From a virus: a stretch of DNA of 37,400 nucleotides. Each line of letters starts with the position of its first letter. The stretch's first letter is position 1. This document shows positions 31,531-37,400 of this stretch, piece by piece. The notes beneath the pieces are model-generated. The model saw only the letters and a program-made list of their open reading frames with translations, searched no databases and was not told the DNA's origin. The position numbers and the translations under genes were made by a program. The stretch lies in IMG/VR virus record IMGVR_UViG_3300017527_000241, positions 1-37,400 of that record. The stretch is one strand, 5' to 3'.

Positions 31531-32040
31531 TTATTTTTTAACTTCTTCTATTTCGATTATATCACCTTCTATTTGTTTTGGTTGTTCCTTATCCATGATC
31601 TTTAAAAGATCTTCTCTTGAGGTAACGATAATATTTTGATTAGTAGTTCCACCACCTCTTACTCCAGACTTTTCTTTAATGACTACTTCTCTTTCTTTAA
31701 GATTTTTTAGATCTTTTCTAATTTCAAGATAACCATCATAATTATCTTTACCAATAATTTCCTTGCTAGCGGCAGTTATACCGTTTATAATATTACCAGC
31801 AACTTCAACCATCCTTGCGGTAAAATTTCCACCGTCAATCTCATCTTGGATCTTATCTAAAATTTGATTGGCCTTTTTAATATTACCTTTTAATATGTCA
31901 ACTGGATCATCGAAATTAATATCAACTTCTTCTCTTTGATTTGGCGCTGGAGCATTTTCAGTAGTCGGTAAGTCATTATAATTAACCCCAAAGGCTTCAT
32001 CTAACATATTCAAATCTAATTCTTGCTGTTTGTTTCCCAT
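31531..32040 (-). CDS. Terminase small subunit (gp16-like)
   Basis: A 169 aa protein; T4 gp16 is 164 aa. The start at 32040 follows GGGAGG and is preferred over the longer reading to 32079. The layout fits gp16: acidic N-terminus (LDMLDEAFGVNY-like region with LNMLDEAF), a central helical oligomerisation core (ILKGNIKKANQILDKIQDEI, VAGNIINGITAASKEII), and a C-terminal TTNQNIIVTSREDLLKIM segment like those of T4-type small subunits. It helps recognise DNA and stimulates the large subunit. It is about 8.6 kb from terL, unlike T4, where the two are adjacent. Confidence 0.7.
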   Translation of the reverse strand: MGNKQQELDLNMLDEAFGVNYNDLPTTENAPAPNQREEVDINFDDPVDILKGNIKKANQILDKIQDEIDGGNFTARMVEVAGNIINGITAASKEIIGKDNYDGYLEIRKDLKNLKEREVVIKEKSGVRGGGTTNQNIIVTSREDLLKIMDKEQPKQIEGDIIEIEEVKK

Positions 32041-32069
32041 AAATTCTAAACCTCCCATCTTATAATAGA

Positions 32070-32098
32070 TACTTATCACATCTAAAATAAAATGTCAA
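32070..32098 (-). promoter_or_regulatory. Possible promoter for terS-prkA-yeaH-spoVR
   Basis: Minus strand: perfect TTGACA (32098-32093) with the CTTGACATT core of the other early promoters; 17 bases on, TAAGTA (32075-32070) is a poor -10 but is preceded by TGA as in an extended -10. Weaker than the other promoters in the window. Confidence 0.5.
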
Positions 32099-32114
32099 GT
32101 CCAAAATTAGTATG

Positions 32115-32142
32115 TTTACAAATTGGTAAATTCTGTTATAAT
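32115..32142 (+). promoter_or_regulatory. Sigma70-type promoter, plus strand
   Basis: TTTACA (32115-32120), 16-base spacer, TATAAT (32137-32142). Divergent from the terS promoter; drives the dCMP deaminase gene. Confidence 0.7.
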
Positions 32143-32146
32143 GGTC

Positions 32147-32167
32147 ATATCAAATATCAAATATCAA
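32147..32167 (+). repeat. Three tandem ATATCAA repeats
   Basis: Three perfect head-to-tail copies of a 7-base unit lie just behind the plus-strand -10 and before the GGAGG of the deaminase gene. They could be an operator or leader element. Confidence 0.6.
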
Positions 32168-32187
32168 ATAAATGGAGGTTTGTCAAT

Positions 32188-32808
32188 ATGAAAAAAGATG
32201 TTATTAATCATTACACGGTAGATGCTGAAAATCCTGAGTCTTGGGATGAATACTTTTATAGATTTTGTGTTACAGCGGCAGGGAATTCTAAATGCTTGTC
32301 AAGAAAAATTGGTGCTGTAATTGTAAGGGATAAAACAATTCTGTCAACTGGCTATAATGGGCCACCTAGAGGAGTCATGACTTGTGATAAACGCTGGCTT
32401 CATGATATTGAGATTAGAAAAGAGTATGAAACAAAATCAGGAATGGGTATCTCCCATTTATCACTATCTTCTCCAAGATATAAAGAAGAGTTCCAAGGTA
32501 AGTGTCCACGCTATGTTCCAGCTATGGGCTTTAAATCTGGTCAAGGTTTGGAATGGTGTGTAGCTGGTCATGCCGAAAGAAACGCTATAGTCAATGCGGC
32601 TAGAATGGGTATGCCTGAATTAAAAGAATGTACAATTTATATGTCTTGTGGAGTGCCTTGTACTCCTTGTTTGATTGAAATTATAAATGCTGGTATAGTG
32701 GAAATCGTATGTACGGAGATTGCATTTTATGATTTTGATAGATCCTGTAAATATCTACTTGAGAATTCAGATTTGAAAATTAGGAAATTCGATTTTATTG
32801 AGGAGTAG
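32188..32808 (+). CDS. dCMP deaminase
   Basis: A 206 aa protein from the ATG at 32188, preceded by GGAGG; the earlier ATG at 32092 is in the promoter and rejected. The zinc-dependent deaminase signature is complete: His128-Ala-Glu130 and PCTPC with Cys158 and Cys161. It resembles T4 dCMP deaminase (193 aa) and ComEB. It converts dCMP to dUMP and so feeds dTTP synthesis for an AT-rich phage. Substrate is inferred from family and phage context. Confidence 0.87.
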   Translation: MKKDVINHYTVDAENPESWDEYFYRFCVTAAGNSKCLSRKIGAVIVRDKTILSTGYNGPPRGVMTCDKRWLHDIEIRKEYETKSGMGISHLSLSSPRYKEEFQGKCPRYVPAMGFKSGQGLEWCVAGHAERNAIVNAARMGMPELKECTIYMSCGVPCTPCLIEIINAGIVEIVCTEIAFYDFDRSCKYLLENSDLKIRKFDFIEE

Positions 32809-32811
32809 TCT

Positions 32812-33192
32812 ATGGCTAAACTGAAAGATCTATCAAGTGAAGATAGAAGAGATGTAGAAGAAATTTTAGAAGTAAAAGCTACTGAATTAGGAATGGACTC
32901 CTATGATGCATATTTAGGAGGAAGTGATTATAAACTTCTAGGTGAATTAATAGGTATGTGTGCTTCCTGTAAAAGTTTACAGTATTGTAAAACTGAATTT
33001 CATAATGTCTTCGCTAGATGTGGGCATTATGAAATTAATTTGTCTGGTAACAATCGAATAGTAGAATGTAACAGTCATAATCCTAGAGGAGTTTTATCTC
33101 TGGAAGAGATGTATGCATTAGCTACTCTGATAGATCCAGGTGATAAAAAAATAAAAGGATTTGTTCCTGCTCAAAGGAAATTAAAAAAATGA
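32812..33192 (+). CDS. Hypothetical Cys-rich protein, 126 aa
   Basis: Begins three bases after the deaminase stop with GAGGAG as ribosome site. The middle has CASCKSLQYC and further cysteines (ARCGHY, VECNSH), giving a likely zinc or iron site. The C-terminal SLEEMYALATLIDPGDK is helical. No family recognised. Coupled to the next gene by ATGA. Confidence 0.7.
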   Translation: MAKLKDLSSEDRRDVEEILEVKATELGMDSYDAYLGGSDYKLLGELIGMCASCKSLQYCKTEFHNVFARCGHYEINLSGNNRIVECNSHNPRGVLSLEEMYALATLIDPGDKKIKGFVPAQRKLKK

Positions 33193-33395
33193 AAATAGTA
33201 GCAATAAAAGATGAAGCGGCTGGAAATGAAAGAGTAGGGGAGATGTGGCAGGAAACCAAAATATTTGATTCCGAAACTTCTCTACTTGAAGTTATGAAGT
33301 GGGTAGGTAGTTATAAAAAGAAAGTAGTTTTAACTATTCCAGAAGATTCATTAGAAGAATATCATAGAGCGATACGTAAAATACCTATTAAATAA
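33189..33395 (+). CDS. Hypothetical 68 aa protein
   Basis: Starts in an ATGA overlap with the preceding gene. Small alpha/beta composition, with a VLTIPEDSLEEYHRAI segment; unrecognised. Supported by coupling and by coding composition. Confidence 0.65.
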   Translation: MKIVAIKDEAAGNERVGEMWQETKIFDSETSLLEVMKWVGSYKKKVVLTIPEDSLEEYHRAIRKIPIK

Positions 33396-33425
33396 GATAT
33401 GGTTTACAAATTGAATAAAATATGA

Positions 33426-33433
33426 TATAAATA
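33426..33433 (+). promoter_or_regulatory. Possible late promoter box, plus strand
   Basis: TATAAATA followed by GGTATGG, in the 41-base gap before the 50 aa gene. Transcription would begin at or near that gene's start codon, so it may be a chance match. Confidence 0.35.
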
Positions 33434-33436
33434 GGT

Positions 33437-33589
33437 ATGGAAAATCAAAGATTCGGAAAATTAGTGGTTATGAACGATGAAATGCCTTTGAGTGATCATT
33501 CAGTTACATTTAAAAATGCTTTGAAGAAAGAATTTCCTGAAATATGGGAATATTCAAATAGTTGTGAGTTATTAGAGGTTAATAGATAA
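33437..33589 (+). CDS. Small 50 aa protein
   Basis: A 50-codon frame with protein-like composition (MENQRFGKLVVMNDEMPLSD, ending in a short charged helix) just before the bidirectional terminator. No proper ribosome site precedes the ATG; an internal Met at residue 12 is another possible start. Last gene of the plus-strand block. Confidence 0.5.
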   Translation: MENQRFGKLVVMNDEMPLSDHSVTFKNALKKEFPEIWEYSNSCELLEVNR

Positions 33590-33594
33590 AAGCA

Positions 33595-33628
33595 AAAAGG
33601 GATATCCTGTTAAGGAAATCCCTTTTTT
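33595..33628. terminator. Bidirectional rho-independent terminator
   Basis: Outer stem AAAAGGGAT / ATCCCTTTT, inner stem TCCT / AGGA, loop GTTA, with TTTTTT following on the plus strand and TTTTT on the minus strand. It ends both the plus-strand deaminase block and the convergent capsid gene. Confidence 0.9.
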
Positions 33629-33664
33629 ATTACTCATCTATTTGAAATACTACTTAGCTAACTC

Positions 33665-34906
33665 TTATTGTGGAATGTTGGCTAGTCTAATCAACTGGTA
33701 GTATTCTCTCGCCCCGAATAAGTGGTTGTGAATGGCATAACGACTCATTAAACCAACTGTCGGATGAAAAGAATTCTCAAATACTGCTCTGCTTGCTAAC
33801 AACTGAATGTACGGCAAGTAGATAACACCAGTATCATATTCACTCGGCCCTTTATAACCTACAATAAATTGATCTCTGCTTTCAAAGGTATCTCTGTAAA
33901 CTACCAGTCTACCGTCAAGCGAACCAATTCTTGAAACACCTGTAGGTTGAGTTGAAACATCTCCTGGAACAGGAGCGATAGCGAAAGCCGCTAAAGTTTC
34001 CAGAATAGCTACACCTCTAGGATTACCAACGATCCAATTTGCAGATCCTCTACGAGTATTGATTGCAATATCCTGAGTTTTTCTTATGATGTTGTGATAA
34101 AGCTCTCTGTAACGCTCCATCTCCCAACGTCCTTTAACGCCTTGAGCAGACGCTAAGAAATCCCATGTAGTATCGTAACCACTAACACCACGTACTGTAG
34201 CGTCAATAGCCGCAATAAGTTCACGGTCAATTTCCTGCGTAATTTCGTAGGCAAGAATGTCCATCATTTCTTCCTCAAGATCAAGACCATGCATAGCTTT
34301 TAAATCTTGTGCGATCTCTAAAGACCAGCGACTTCTAAGCTTTCTTGTCTTGGCTTCAATCTGCGTTTTTTCTACGGTTAGGTTTACTTCTCTGATATGT
34401 GTACCAGCCCCAACACCTAAACCAATATCATTTCCTACACCGACTCCAGCTTTAGAACCTAAAGCTTCACCAGCGGAAGTAATGTATGATCCAGAATAGG
34501 TTGAGTCAATGGTATTGTAACCAAGCTCGGTCACATTAGCAGTATAGCTACCAGCGGTTGTTCCTGCTCTAAAACGCAAAGCAAAAGCAAGTCCGACTGG
34601 CCCTGTCAACGGTTGAACACCAACTAGTTGATGAGCTACGAGTTCTGGAAAAGTACGTCTTACCATAGGAACAGCAATTTTATTGAACATACCAGAAGTA
34701 GGCCAATTAGCCAAACCTCTACCATCTCCAGTTCCAACTGCATCATTCCCACCAGGCGCACCACTCCAAGTGACTCCTTCACTCATTAAAAAGTTATGCT
34801 GGTTTTCAAGCATGACAGCGGTAGCTTTCTTAACTTTATCAGAAGTAATAGCCTTACCCTCTGAGAGAACCGCTTCCCATTTTTTAACCAGATCATTAAT
34901 ATTCAT
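33665..34906 (-). CDS. Major capsid protein (gp23-like)
   Basis: A 413 aa protein (T4 gp23 is 521 aa). Conserved blocks: MVRRTFPELVAHQLVGVQPL (about 81-100), GPVGLAFALRFRAG, EAKTRKLRSRWSLEIAQDLK (about 187-206), HGLDLEEEMMDILAYEI and NPRGVAILETLAAFA. The N-terminus (MNINDLVKKWEAVLSE, then Gly) resembles the leader of the internal-protein family; further [x]-S-E sites (LMSE before Gly44) could be the maturation cut. AGGAGG precedes the ATG. It forms the head shell. Confidence 0.94.
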   Translation of the reverse strand: MNINDLVKKWEAVLSEGKAITSDKVKKATAVMLENQHNFLMSEGVTWSGAPGGNDAVGTGDGRGLANWPTSGMFNKIAVPMVRRTFPELVAHQLVGVQPLTGPVGLAFALRFRAGTTAGSYTANVTELGYNTIDSTYSGSYITSAGEALGSKAGVGVGNDIGLGVGAGTHIREVNLTVEKTQIEAKTRKLRSRWSLEIAQDLKAMHGLDLEEEMMDILAYEITQEIDRELIAAIDATVRGVSGYDTTWDFLASAQGVKGRWEMERYRELYHNIIRKTQDIAINTRRGSANWIVGNPRGVAILETLAAFAIAPVPGDVSTQPTGVSRIGSLDGRLVVYRDTFESRDQFIVGYKGPSEYDTGVIYLPYIQLLASRAVFENSFHPTVGLMSRYAIHNHLFGAREYYQLIRLANIPQ

Positions 34907-34939
34907 ATGTCATTTCCTCCTGTACTATTTTACTTCTTT

Positions 34940-35758
34940 TTAAACTGTGTTCTCTTTTAGAACTTCCACATAACCTTTGAGATGTTGAGCGAAAGGACTG
35001 TTATCGACATCGGATTCCTCATTTAACTGTTCATCCTCATCTACTTTTCCCTTTCCGTCTTCCTCTTTCATCTCTTTCTTTTTGTCTTTCTTGTCTTTCT
35101 TTTTGCCGTTTTCATCTTCGTCATCGTCATCGTCTTCATCATCGTCACCATTCTTACCGTTTCCGTTATAGGCTTCTACAATGATTTCGAATTTCTTGTC
35201 GATTTCTTCTCTATCAGTAACACCGTCAAGCATCTCAATGACATGCTCTTTTTGGCTTTCGGTTAAGCCTTTGGTTTTACGATGGAGATAGACTTCTGCG
35301 GCTAACTCTGTAGCGTCTTGTTTAGTCTGTAATTTATCAGAAATGGACTCATTTAACTCATCTCTAAGTTTTACAATCTCTTCTCTGGCTTCTTTCAGAA
35401 GTGCTTTTACTTCTTCATCTAACAAGCCTTCATCAACGCCCAAACGAACTTTGAATTGCTCAATCAGGTCAGCGTAAAGCTCACCCTTTCTTGCGTATTC
35501 CAATACCTTTTCAGGAATTTGAAGTTCTTGCTCCAGAATCTCATCCACGAAATTTGAAAACTTACCAGTAATGTCTTCTTTGTAAGCGTCAAACTTCTCT
35601 TCGTAAGTTTCGATAAGTTTATTTTTCTCCTCATCCAACTTAGATTCTGATAGCTCTTGTGCCTTGACTTCGATAAGAGTTTGTAGCTTCTCTTTGATGA
35701 CTTCCTGTTCACTTTCTTCCAATTTCTGAACACCTAACAACTCAAGAAGTTTTTCCAT
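34940..35758 (-). CDS. Prohead scaffold protein (gp22-like)
   Basis: A 272 aa protein, close to T4 gp22 (269 aa), directly before the capsid gene as in T4. It is almost entirely helical and charged, with TEESQKEHVIEML-like and YLHRKTKGLTESQKEHV segments (about 155-172). A very acidic tract (runs of Asp/Glu, about 206-220) and a Lys-rich stretch (KKKDKKDKKKE) follow. The scaffold forms the prohead core and is later degraded by the head protease. A late box and GGAGG precede it. Confidence 0.8.
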   Translation of the reverse strand: MEKLLELLGVQKLEESEQEVIKEKLQTLIEVKAQELSESKLDEEKNKLIETYEEKFDAYKEDITGKFSNFVDEILEQELQIPEKVLEYARKGELYADLIEQFKVRLGVDEGLLDEEVKALLKEAREEIVKLRDELNESISDKLQTKQDATELAAEVYLHRKTKGLTESQKEHVIEMLDGVTDREEIDKKFEIIVEAYNGNGKNGDDDEDDDDDEDENGKKKDKKDKKKEMKEEDGKGKVDEDEQLNEESDVDNSPFAQHLKGYVEVLKENTV

Positions 35759-35791
35759 AAGCTATAATACCTCCTATACTATTTCTATATA

Positions 35792-35799
35792 TATTTATA
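35792..35799 (-). promoter_or_regulatory. T4-type late promoter box for scaffold and capsid genes
   Basis: Minus strand TATAAATA within an AT-rich stretch, about 34 bases before the scaffold start, in the 187-base gap. Confidence 0.65.
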
Positions 35800-35853
35800 T
35801 ATAAAACATATGTTTTTAAAAAACGGTGTCTTTGTAGGATATACAAGGAATTA

Positions 35854-35879
35854 AAGGGGCTGAATTACTTCAACCCCTT
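35854..35879 (-). terminator. Intercistronic hairpin, GNRA loop
   Basis: Minus strand: 11-pair stem (AAGGGGTTGAA / TTCAGCCCCTT, one wobble) closing a GTAA tetraloop, followed by TAATT. Located between the 117 aa gene and the scaffold promoter. It could end the upstream message before the late promoter. Confidence 0.65.
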
Positions 35880-35945
35880 CAATAGTGAATTGCTTACTGA
35901 AATATCTTTGCGGTTTTCATGAGTATATCATGAAGTTCATCAAAC

Positions 35946-36299
35946 TTATGAGAAATCGGATTCCTTATATCTTAATCTGTCATCGTCATCTCTAGTTGCA
36001 ACTCTGGTAACACCAGGTCTTGTAGTAGTTTTACTTTCTTGAGCGGTGGCATCTGATTCAAGAATATCGAATACTTGAACATAACCATTCACATTACTAG
36101 TATCTCTTCTGTAATAATGAACTCTATGTCTCAAAGGAGTTACCTTTTGTTGACTACCTAATTTATTACCGTACCCTGCCATTGTTCCATTACCATGAAT
36201 TTGAGTTTCATTGAATAGAAAATTTGTTCCGTTAACCAGTAGTAAAGCATCTGCTACCGTATCTACACTTGCTAATGCGTTAAATGCTGTTTGTTTCAT
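35946..36299 (-). CDS. Hypothetical 117 aa protein, possible head component
   Basis: Not a recognised family. The first 60 residues are small, apolar and beta-prone (ALASVDTVADALLLVNGTNF, LGSQQKVTPLRHRVHYY), and the C-terminus is polar and highly charged (TRDDDDRLRYKESD). Its location just before the scaffold and capsid genes suggests a virion or head-assembly protein. It lacks the [ILF]-x-E leader. Confidence 0.65.
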   Translation of the reverse strand: MKQTAFNALASVDTVADALLLVNGTNFLFNETQIHGNGTMAGYGNKLGSQQKVTPLRHRVHYYRRDTSNVNGYVQVFDILESDATAQESKTTTRPGVTRVATRDDDDRLRYKESDFS

Positions 36300-36322
36300 A
36301 TTATTTTCTCCTATTTTTCGTT

Positions 36323-36703
36323 TTAAAATCTTTTTATATATCTACTATAATCCTTTTCTATGTCTGCTCTCCATTGTCTAGCTAGAGCATTTATATGTCT
36401 TAAATTTAAAGCTTTAAAAAGTGTATCTGTATCTTCTATGATATCATTTAGTGAGCTTTTTAATTGATCCAATCCTGCGGTAACACCAGACATATCAACA
36501 TTTCCTTGATCTTCTACGGCTGTAATTACTTTATCAAATGCTTCTAAAGCATTAGGTAGCCAATCTCTACTCAAAGCGTCAATATGTTTTTTGAATTGCT
36601 TTTGAAATGCAATTGAATCTTTTGTAAAATATTTAACGTAGTTATTACTTTCAGTTATTACTACATCATATGCTTCAATAATTCGTTTATCTAAATCATC
36701 CAT
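36323..36703 (-). CDS. Putative internal head protein, 126 aa
   Basis: Begins MDDLDKRIIEAYDVVITE followed by Ser, the longer leader type with AYxxxI and I-T-E at residues 16-18. The body is helical with a heptad-like pattern (ITAVEDQGNVDMSGV, LDQLKSSLNDIIEDTDTLF). Followed within 12 bases by the upstream paralog's end. Unrecognised otherwise. Confidence 0.65.
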   Translation of the reverse strand: MDDLDKRIIEAYDVVITESNNYVKYFTKDSIAFQKQFKKHIDALSRDWLPNALEAFDKVITAVEDQGNVDMSGVTAGLDQLKSSLNDIIEDTDTLFKALNLRHINALARQWRADIEKDYSRYIKRF

Positions 36704-36714
36704 ATTGGTTTCTC

Positions 36715-37119
36715 CTAAACTAATTTCAAATACATTCCTGTATTTTTTTCAATAATCTTATGCATCTGATCAGCATAAATCCCCTTTGCTTCGTATTTTA
36801 CTTTATAATTCGTACCTCTAATAGCGCCAAATTCAATATCGTATAGATCCATAGAAGTTAAAGTAATTTTAACGTAGTTAATACCTTTTGAATTCCTACC
36901 AATTCTAAATGAGAGATAGTTTTTTCCTCCAACAAGGTTCTTTGCTCCCATCATTGCAAAGGCTTGATTGCCTAATTGCTTCTGAATAGTCTTTGCAACT
37001 TGCATACCTTCATCTAAAGAATTTTCAGATAGATATTCTGTAAATTGTTTCATTTTTGCTTCATTTATTAATATATCTTGATATGCTTTTTGTATTTTTT
37101 CATTTAAGTCATCGGTCAT
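36715..37119 (-). CDS. Putative internal head protein, 134 aa
   Basis: The start at 37119 is coupled to the stop of the next gene upstream (TAATG) with GAGGAG as ribosome site, so the longer reading to 37155 is rejected. The leader MTDDLNEKIQKAYQDILINE ends in I-N-E before Ala, as in the T4 cleavage rule. The body has a beta-rich basic domain (YLSFRIGRNSKGINYVKITL). Function unknown. Confidence 0.68.
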   Translation of the reverse strand: MTDDLNEKIQKAYQDILINEAKMKQFTEYLSENSLDEGMQVAKTIQKQLGNQAFAMMGAKNLVGGKNYLSFRIGRNSKGINYVKITLTSMDLYDIEFGAIRGTNYKVKYEAKGIYADQMHKIIEKNTGMYLKLV

Positions 37120-37400
37120 TATAACTCCTCTACTTCTATAGTTCTTCCTTTCCATTCGATTATAGAGTCTTTATACTTCTTTTTTATGAAGTCATCTACA
37201 GCGTCAATCTTAGGAAAGTTATCAAATTCTCCATTGTCTACAAAGTCAGAAAGGTGAAAAATAAGTTTTCGCTTAACATCCACCTTTTTGACTTTAACAG
37301 TAGGGAATACCTTAGATATAATTTGAGATACCTGTCTTTCGCTGGATTCGCTTAATACAGTTGTCTCATATGCTTCTTGAATTCTTTCTTTCTCAAACAT
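37119..37400 (-). CDS. Putative internal head protein, 93 aa
   Basis: The ATG coincides with the window edge; the leader MFEKERIQEAYETTVLSE before Ser aligns with its neighbours (AYxxxV, L-S-E at 16-18), so this is probably the true start, although a longer protein cannot be excluded. The remainder is basic with a beta-alpha pattern (VKVKKVDVKRKLIFHL) and an acidic end. Unrecognised. Confidence 0.6.
   Translation of the reverse strand: MFEKERIQEAYETTVLSESSERQVSQIISKVFPTVKVKKVDVKRKLIFHLSDFVDNGEFDNFPKIDAVDDFIKKKYKDSIIEWKGRTIEVEEL

Noticed and set aside
32092-32187. N-terminal extension of the dCMP deaminase
   Set aside because: These codons cover the -10, -35 and tandem repeats; GGAGG is placed for the start at 32188 and family similarity begins there.
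35464-35733. Alternative-frame ORF of 89 codons inside the scaffold gene
   Set aside because: Lysine-rich shadow of the charged coiled-coil frame; no ribosome site.
1-37400. CRISPR arrays, insertion sequences, integrase or attachment sites
   Set aside because: No regularly spaced repeats, transposase motifs or integrase motifs were seen; the only mobile element supported is the intein.

Overview
This window is a large part of an AT-rich, T4-related contractile-tailed phage (myovirus) genome. The main evidence is a set of T4-type virion genes in T4-like order on the minus strand: gp17-like large terminase, gp13- and gp14-like neck proteins, gp15-like tail completion protein, gp18-like sheath, two gp19-like tube proteins, a gp26/gp51-family baseplate/chaperone protein, a gp29-sized tape measure, and a gp48/54-like tube cap. 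A gp16-like small terminase, a gp23-like capsid protein and a gp22-like scaffold lie further right. TATAAATA boxes (the T4 late-promoter core) sit just upstream of several of these genes. The host is not identifiable; sigma70-type TTGACA promoters, strong AGGAGG sites and tRNAs with encoded CCA suggest a Gram-negative bacterium.

Layout. 1-5.3 kb (minus): small early-type genes, including a metallophosphoesterase start, a SLOG/DUF2493 protein, a SWIM zinc-finger protein, a DUF932 protein, a pseudopilin-like protein and several zinc-ribbon proteins, driven by at least three strong promoters. 5.4-5.8 kb (plus): two small genes. 5.8-22.95 kb (minus): tail, neck and terminase genes interleaved with nine small or enzymatic genes that share an unusual N-terminal peptide. 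23.0-26.5 kb (minus): three tRNA genes (Asp, Trp, Thr), a methyltransferase, a J-domain protein and small proteins. 26.6-32.0 kb (minus): small terminase followed by a complete PrkA-YeaH-SpoVR set. 32.1-33.6 kb (plus): dCMP deaminase and three small genes, ending at a bidirectional terminator. 33.7-37.4 kb (minus): capsid protein, scaffold and further proteins with the N-terminal peptide.

The most notable feature is a family of 12 proteins whose first 9-21 residues end in [hydrophobic]-x-E, closely resembling the capsid-targeting peptide of T4 internal proteins. They include a zinc metallopeptidase (HELSH), a ParB/Srx-like DGHHR protein and a possible OB-like protein. I infer that they are packaged in the prohead core and delivered with the DNA. 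Other notable points are a complete bacterial stress-kinase module behind the small terminase, a class 3-type intein in the terL Walker A motif, a hairpin over the terL ribosome site with a late promoter in its 5' arm, and a probable -1 programmed frameshift at the end of the gp51-like gene.

All calls come from reading the sequence. Family names rest on recognised motifs and gene order; no database search was run.
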